Of a DNA stretch of 22,043 nucleotides, positions 17,187-22,043 are shown one piece after another. A program made the position numbers and the translations under genes. Location: assembly GCA_020650975.1 (NCBI GenBank), contig JAIPMN010007293.1:1-22043 (forward strand), written 5' to 3'. The stretch is from Apostichopus californicus (taxonomy: Eukaryota; Echinodermata; Holothuroidea; Aspidochirotida; Stichopodidae). Every line of letters starts with the position of its first letter. Positions within the stretch are counted from its first letter, which is position 1. Below the pieces are notes generated by a model, which worked only from the letters and a program-made list of their open reading frames with translations, ran no database searches and had not been told where the DNA came from.

Positions 17187-18900
17187 TCGAAAGTTAGAAT
17201 TAACCAACACTGAGTAAATGAACAGAGAGGCCCTAACAGAAATGGAAGCTGCAGTTTCTCTGTTCTTTAATGATGGTCAGAATGAAAACTACTGATGGAG
17301 CCGTGCAGGGCATGGGTTAGGCTTGTTAAGACCCTAGTATGAACAGCCTATAGTGTACCTTTCTTTGTCACAAAGCTATTGTCCCGTATCTATTTGCTGT
17401 ACTGCCCAGGGAACGCCTGCGGCAACGATTTCAATTGATACTAGGGTCTTGCATATTTCTCACAAGCTATAGTATGTTTTCCTTTGATTTTGGCAGATTT
17501 GCTTGGGCAAAGCGAAGAAGCCGTTCAGGTTTGCCAATTGGGCCCACTTCCCCCAAAATGTTTATTCAAGTCCTGCCTCCCGCAGTGAACAATCACTTGG
17601 CCTTAGATTGGTTTGTACACTGTGAGACAGTCGCTAATTGCTGCGGAAGAAATCTGATTTCACATGACACGCAATTTCGTAACAATAATATGAATAAAGA
17701 TTTTGTGGTTTGCATAAGTTAACGCCCATCTCTGGAGAAATGTCCAAGAAGTTTGAATCGGACATTATCCTCAGGCATGTAAAATGCAGTGGGCAAGCAC
17801 ATTCGTGGCGAGGCAGAAATAGACTCTGAGGCATCATGCATGTACAGTTTGCATCTGAGAAAAAGAGTATTCCAAACGACTTGGCCAAGACTAGGCATGG
17901 CTCTGTTCTTTAAGCTGCCATGTCAGCTAGTTTTTATATACAGCAACCATACACAGCAATAATTAAAACAGAAGACTTGGTTGAAATAAAGTAAAACAAC
18001 GATCGTTCACCAGACGAGCCTGAATGCAACAGGCAAGGATAAATATTTTAGGCTTGTTTGACATAGCTCACGGTCAGTTAATTGATTGTACGTCACCGCT
18101 TTCCATTAGACCGCATTCTTTTGTTCACAGGTGTTGATAAATACACATCATGAACCAGTTCTGCTCGCTTGACTGTTTACAGACTTGAATTTACAACTGT
18201 AGGGCGTTGATTACATTATGAACAATTCAGTGGGTTTACCATGCATTTATTGAAAATTTTTATTGAAAATGTTCCGTGAAGCATGCAATGTCATGCACTG
18301 CATTCAAAAAAGGTGTCAAAAATAGGGGATGATTAAAGAACAATACAAAAAAAAGTGTGTGCTCTTGATGTTATCAGACACCTGCAGGGTAAGAATTTAT
18401 TTGGTAGCGCATAGTACAATGCTATGCAAATTTGGAAAAGTTGCTTTACGAATAACAAATTTATGCGTTTTTTTGTGTGTGTGTACACAGGAATAATTGC
18501 GTTTTACAAAAGAGACATTTCACAAGTTACATTTTCACATTTTACAAGTTCAGAGCACTTCAAAACCGATATATGGAAAAATTTGAACATTAAATTATTC
18601 ACTGTATCTGCATGAAACACATTACTGCTCCTACTGTATAGATTTAAAACAGTCACATTGTGGGTGACAAACATGAATATTACAAGCTAATAAAAAATGC
18701 TATCATGTTAGAACTTTGCACGCTAGTAACATGATGGTACAAACATGTATGTAAGTACTGTAGCATTGATGAATGTGAAACTATATTGTCGTACAATAAA
18801 AAGTATGTTAAATAAACAGATGCTGGTATATCTATATAGACAGATTGCACCAACACTTAAAATTGTTATTCGTTACGATGCCAAAGGCTCACTATTCCTC
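17187..18900. other. AT-rich non-coding stretch
   Basis: Holds a 13-bp perfect inverted repeat pair at 17328-17340 and 17438-17450. A 95-codon open frame at 17435-17722 contains RFAWAKRRSRSG and an acceptor-like TGATTTTGGCAG in it, but nothing recognisable. The rest shows no exon signals I trust. Confidence 0.35.
17328..17450. repeat. 123-bp segment bounded by a 13-bp inverted repeat
   Basis: AAGACCCTAGTAT at 17328-17340 is perfectly inverted at 17438-17450 (ATACTAGGGTCTT). Pairing does not extend on either side and no target duplication is seen. It could be a tiny MITE or chance. Confidence 0.6.
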
Positions 18901-18942
18901 TGCAATTGTGCTGGCGTGTGTATATGTGATGGCTATATGGCT

Positions 18943-19040
18943 TGTAGACACGATATCTCAACAACAACCACCAGTTGAATCAATGTGATACTTGGTAGAT
19001 AGATGCCCCATGATGAGTAGATGACGTGCCTTATAATTCT
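18943..19040 (+). repeat. Diverged single copy of the ACACGATATCTCAA repeat
   Basis: CTTGTAGACACGATATCTCA matches unit 1 of the array at about 12105-12124 with one change, and a TG-rich stretch precedes both. Downstream only scattered blocks agree (a GATACTTGGTA-like match to CATATTTGGTG, and GAGTAGA). It shows that the repeat is dispersed in the region, not only tandem. Confidence 0.6.
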
Positions 19041-19059
19041 TGGTTCTCATCTGATGTAT

Positions 19060-20670
19060 GTTAAAGAGTGGACAGGGCTTAACATAAAATTTGGTTTATA
19101 CTGGTATGGTGATGTTATGTATGTATAATAACCACATTTTCATGAGGTCTCCAACTTTATGTCATTAATATTCATCAAATTTGTAAGCTCTAAATAGCTT
19201 TTAAACACAAGAAAAGAACCAAATGTTCCATGGTTTGCATTATTGGCATAATTAGGTTTGTCAAACTACATTCATACAATCAACCTTGTTGTTTTTGTGT
19301 GCATATCATGAATAATTAATCAGTGAACATAAAATTCTATAACAATAGAAATTTCTCTGAAATTAGCTTCATACATGTAGTCTGGATATAAGTACAATGT
19401 AAATGTTTAGATACATGATGCATTTGACCTCATTATTATTCATATATGTACCTGATTTTATACTATGTCACTAAATAGACATTGTCATAACTGATTCCTG
19501 ATACCCTTCCATTATATGTGTCCTGCATTAGTCAGTAGATGAGCCTCTTCATTTTGGTGTGCACAAGTATCCAAATATTAAACTACATGGCTAAGCGCAC
19601 TATGAATATATATGTTTAGACATCGGAACCACTAAACATTTTCATTTTCTGGTTAAAATTAAGGTTAAATTTCTTACCATCAGGTCAGCATGACTGATTT
19701 TATATAAAAATATTGCTTGCTTTGTGTACTTCAAATTTGTCACTTTCCAAGAGCTCTACTTTGAGCAGAAGTTTTCAATTGACATGTAATCCCATGCCAT
19801 TATAGCTGGTGGACACGGATACCATGGTACTGGTCAATTTTAGTCAATTTATTATGACCGATGAGATTTTGAACTAAGATTAAGACCTGTAGAAGTGGTT
19901 TAGCATTTTACTCCCCAACTTGTGTACCAGTTCTTGTTGCATTTTATAATGTTAATAAGGTATACATATAACTTAAATCACTTTCAAATCTTCCAATTTT
20001 TTGCACTATCAGTAGTGTATTTTCATATTGTCCAAGATTAAATGCTCGTAGAAAAATAAATATTTCTGGAACATAGAAAGAAGCCACCTCAGTGGGCACT
20101 TTTCCTATGCACCAATGGTTTTTGGGCAGATTTGGTACATTTCTCAAATGGTGAGCTATATATGGTTTCTACACATTGCAGTTCTGGTCATTTGATAGTA
20201 TGCAAAGTAAAGAATTCAATGTGTTGCAACATTTATCTTATAAGTTTATGCTTTGCCAACATGGATCAATCATTTTAAAACAATAAGCTAATCTGTTGGT
20301 GAAGTTCTTGGAGTTTAGAATTCAGTTATCTAGTTACGACATCCTGAAACACTGTATGCATACAGAGTCGTTTCAATTTGATGACCTTTTTCTGTGAGCT
20401 AATATATAAAGGATTGAACTGTGCAGACATTTTTTCTAACGAAAGGTTGAAACCAACCCACCACAGTTTTCACGTTTGCCATCCATGGATCAAATAGCAG
20501 GGAGCACTGCAAATTATAGATGTATATACATGGCAAATAGTGGTCTGTTTATTCGCAAAACATTTGGATGGATCTTTTATCTCTTTTTTTCATTTTTTTT
20601 TTCATGTTGATATGTGTAATTAATAACTTACAGTAGAGTTTTTTTTGTTTTTTTGTTGTCTTCTTTTTAG
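19060..20670. other. AT-rich intron-like stretch
   Basis: Uniformly AT-rich with frequent ATTAAT, CATATATG and T-run words. I see no exon, RNA gene or repeat structure. The minus-strand ORF 19944-20147 has no splice or start context. Confidence 0.4.
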
Positions 20671-20722
20671 TCTCCATATCTCATAGTCAAACAAACGAAA
20701 AACCTTGATTGTATGGTACAAG
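20671..20722 (+). CDS. Weak candidate 52-nt internal exon
   Basis: A long T-rich tract ending TTGTCTTCTTTTTAG gives one of the best acceptors in the window, and CAAG|GTACTC is a moderate donor 52 nt later. Only phase 0 is open, reading SPYLIVKQTKNLDCMVQ. The other two frames stop. No family resemblance, and open frames of this length are common by chance. Confidence 0.2.
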
Positions 20723-21320
20723 GTACTCAATCACTCAATGACTAGGGTATTAAAATTGATCATAATGTCATCTCCTTAGTTCAGACCTATCGTTTTGTGA
20801 ACTGATGTTTGATTGTTTTATCAATTTGTTGTCAATGATATGCCAAGTGCAAAGCATTCTTTGAGGTTCATATATAAATAAGTAGGCATCCAGGTAGATA
20901 ATTTACATCACCATTTTAACATTTTAACACAAATTTGTGATGTCCTTGTGAACATCCAGCTACGTAGTAAACCAGTGAAAATGCCTGGTGTTGAACTGGC
21001 TGATCTGGTGCAGAAGGGTCAGATATTTTAACCGCAAGCTGCCAACGGTCAGTCTAGCTGACCGGTCATCATATTACACAGCACTGGTATTACGCGGTCT
21101 ATGCATGTAAAGTATGTATACACATGTACATGGACAGTTGTCGCAGTAAGAATTTAAAGCTATTACAGTACGGATGCTAATATCGCCAGATGTTAACAGG
21201 ATTTGCTGCTTCAAATTGTATGGCGGGACTAAATGATCAACGAAACTGTGTGATATCAACAGAAAAGATTTGCAAAGTATGTTTCAACCTCGCTGAGTTT
21301 ATAAATTGACTCCCACTGCT
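20723..21320. other. Non-coding stretch
   Basis: Contains a 16-codon frame at about 20981 (MPGVELADLVQKGQIF, then stop) with a fair start context, and a 7-bp-stem hairpin CGGTCAG..CTGACCG at 21046-21064. Neither is supported further. Confidence 0.3.
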
Positions 21321-21324
21321 TCTG

Positions 21325-22043
21325 ACAAACCTGGTCCCACCTTAAATCTATTCAAATCCTCTCTCACAATTATGACTTCCCTCCGAAAACCACTATCTAA
21401 ATCTACAAATCCAAAGTAAAACCAATTCTAGGTTATGGGAGCATCTCCTTGCTTACCATTTCTAATCCCAATAAACAAATTTTGAACAGAATCCACACCA
21501 CAGCTTATCCACTTGCACTAAAAATCCCTTCCTATATAGCTACTTCGCACGTTCTCCGCGCAGGAAACACCAAATCTTTTTTCACCCTACTTGAAGAATT
21601 TAACACCAAATTATATAAAAACCCCCTCGAGAACGACTCATTGATTGAAGAACTCCTACTGAAATACAAAGTGGCAATAACTCACTTCCCAATTAACAAA
21701 AACCTTTCCGTATTCAAAACTGTTACTTAAAGTCTCATTCCAATAGAAAATCCTTTTCCTGAATCGGTCTAGCCTCCGCTCCAGGTATAAAGAACAAAAC
21801 AAAAAAATTCTGACAAAGTAGCAACCACTTCCTACCCAGACAATAGAAATGCCTCAATACTTAGAAATTCCTCCCCCTCAAAAATCCCTCCCTAATTGAC
21901 TCTTTTACTCGGACCTTTATGGCTTCTATACAATGTGATTACATAAGACTTCACTTACCAGCAACTCCCTGACTGAACAATAGACAACTTTCCCGAGAAA
22001 AAAAGAAACGAAAAAGTGTCTATTCTATAAAACCAATCTTATT
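21325..22043 (+). mobile_element. LINE 3' fragment: post-RT C-terminal region of ORF2
   Basis: From 21401 the frame reads IYKSKVKPILGYGS, matching the conserved lYkslirPiLdYGs block after the reverse-transcriptase palm in Jockey/I/CR1-group LINEs. It goes on with NPNKQILNRIHTTAYPLALK (the kLd-ihn-alRlalG block) and KLYKNPLENDSLIEELLLKYK (the L..rYy.kl..nP block), to a stop at 21728-21730. A stop precedes IYKS in this frame (21398). The earlier part (NLFKSSLTIMTSLRKPLSKS) lies in another frame, so a frameshift near 21400 has broken it. The RT catalytic domain is absent, as for a 5'-truncated copy. The C-rich A/C-biased composition differs from the surroundings. The 3' end and any target duplication lie beyond the window. 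Confidence 0.7.

Noticed and set aside
17435-17722. 95-codon plus-strand ORF with RFAWAKRRSRSG and an acceptor-like GGCAG
   Set aside because: Composition is mixed enough to be interesting, but there is no matching donor, no family resemblance and the antisense frame is also open.
20981-21031. Short frame MPGVELADLVQKGQIF as a start exon
   Set aside because: It ends in a stop after 16 codons and no convincing donor lies before it.

Overview
This window looks like nuclear DNA from an animal with large introns, most likely a marine invertebrate and plausibly an echinoderm or relative. It is AT-rich, has no bacterial-style ORF packing, is full of stop codons in all frames, and carries tRNA-derived SINE pieces, hAT-type miniature transposons, a LINE 3' end, microsatellites and many TAGGCCTA-like words. 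The organism call is an inference from texture, not from a recognised marker gene.

Coding content is sparse and split into short exons. (1) At about 1403-1687 there is a promoter-like block (an NRF1-like GCATGCGCA site and a TCTCGCGAG site), followed by a strong 5' splice site at 1687/1688, as for a non-coding first exon on the + strand. (2) The clearest coding exon is 13681-13756 (+). It has a strong acceptor, a good ATG context, 21 codons beginning MTTTTVITNQP, and a GC-type donor. Its N-terminus resembles PLAC8/cornifelin-like proteins, but the Cys-rich domain is not visible in the window. (3) On the - strand, 8845-8968 reads as a terminal coding exon ending ...TIFRWFDDW-stop. A second open exon with splice signals lies upstream at 9598-9714. 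I recognise neither. (4) Weak cassette-exon candidates lie at 15364, 16307 and 20671 (+). (5) 16917-17186 looks like a decayed C2H2 zinc-finger fragment.

Mobile and repeat content by region: tRNA-like SINE relic near 399-455; a 2.27-kb segment, 3122-5390, bounded by an inverted repeat and loaded with GCATTC/GAATGC words, with a SINE (about 3850-4093), a smaller inverted-repeat element (4552-4831) and a 44-bp palindrome nested inside; a truncated DNA-transposon end at 8104-8254; three 21-bp repeats at 10030-10092; two units of a repeat with the core ACACGATATCTCAA at 12108-12385 and a diverged third copy at 18943; two hAT-type MITEs at 14064-14453 and 14836-15206 with TIRs and 8-bp target duplications; and a LINE C-terminal/3' piece from about 21325 to the window end.

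Most of the rest (456-1400, 1688-3121, 5391-8103, 9730-13680 apart from the listed items, 17187-21320) reads as AT-rich intron or intergenic DNA. The most unusual items are the GCATTC-rich inverted-repeat element, two small hairpins each bracketed by an exact 7-bp direct repeat (5655-5690 and 11631-11670), the GC-AG intron, and the unrecognised - strand exons. All calls were made by eye, and no database search was possible.
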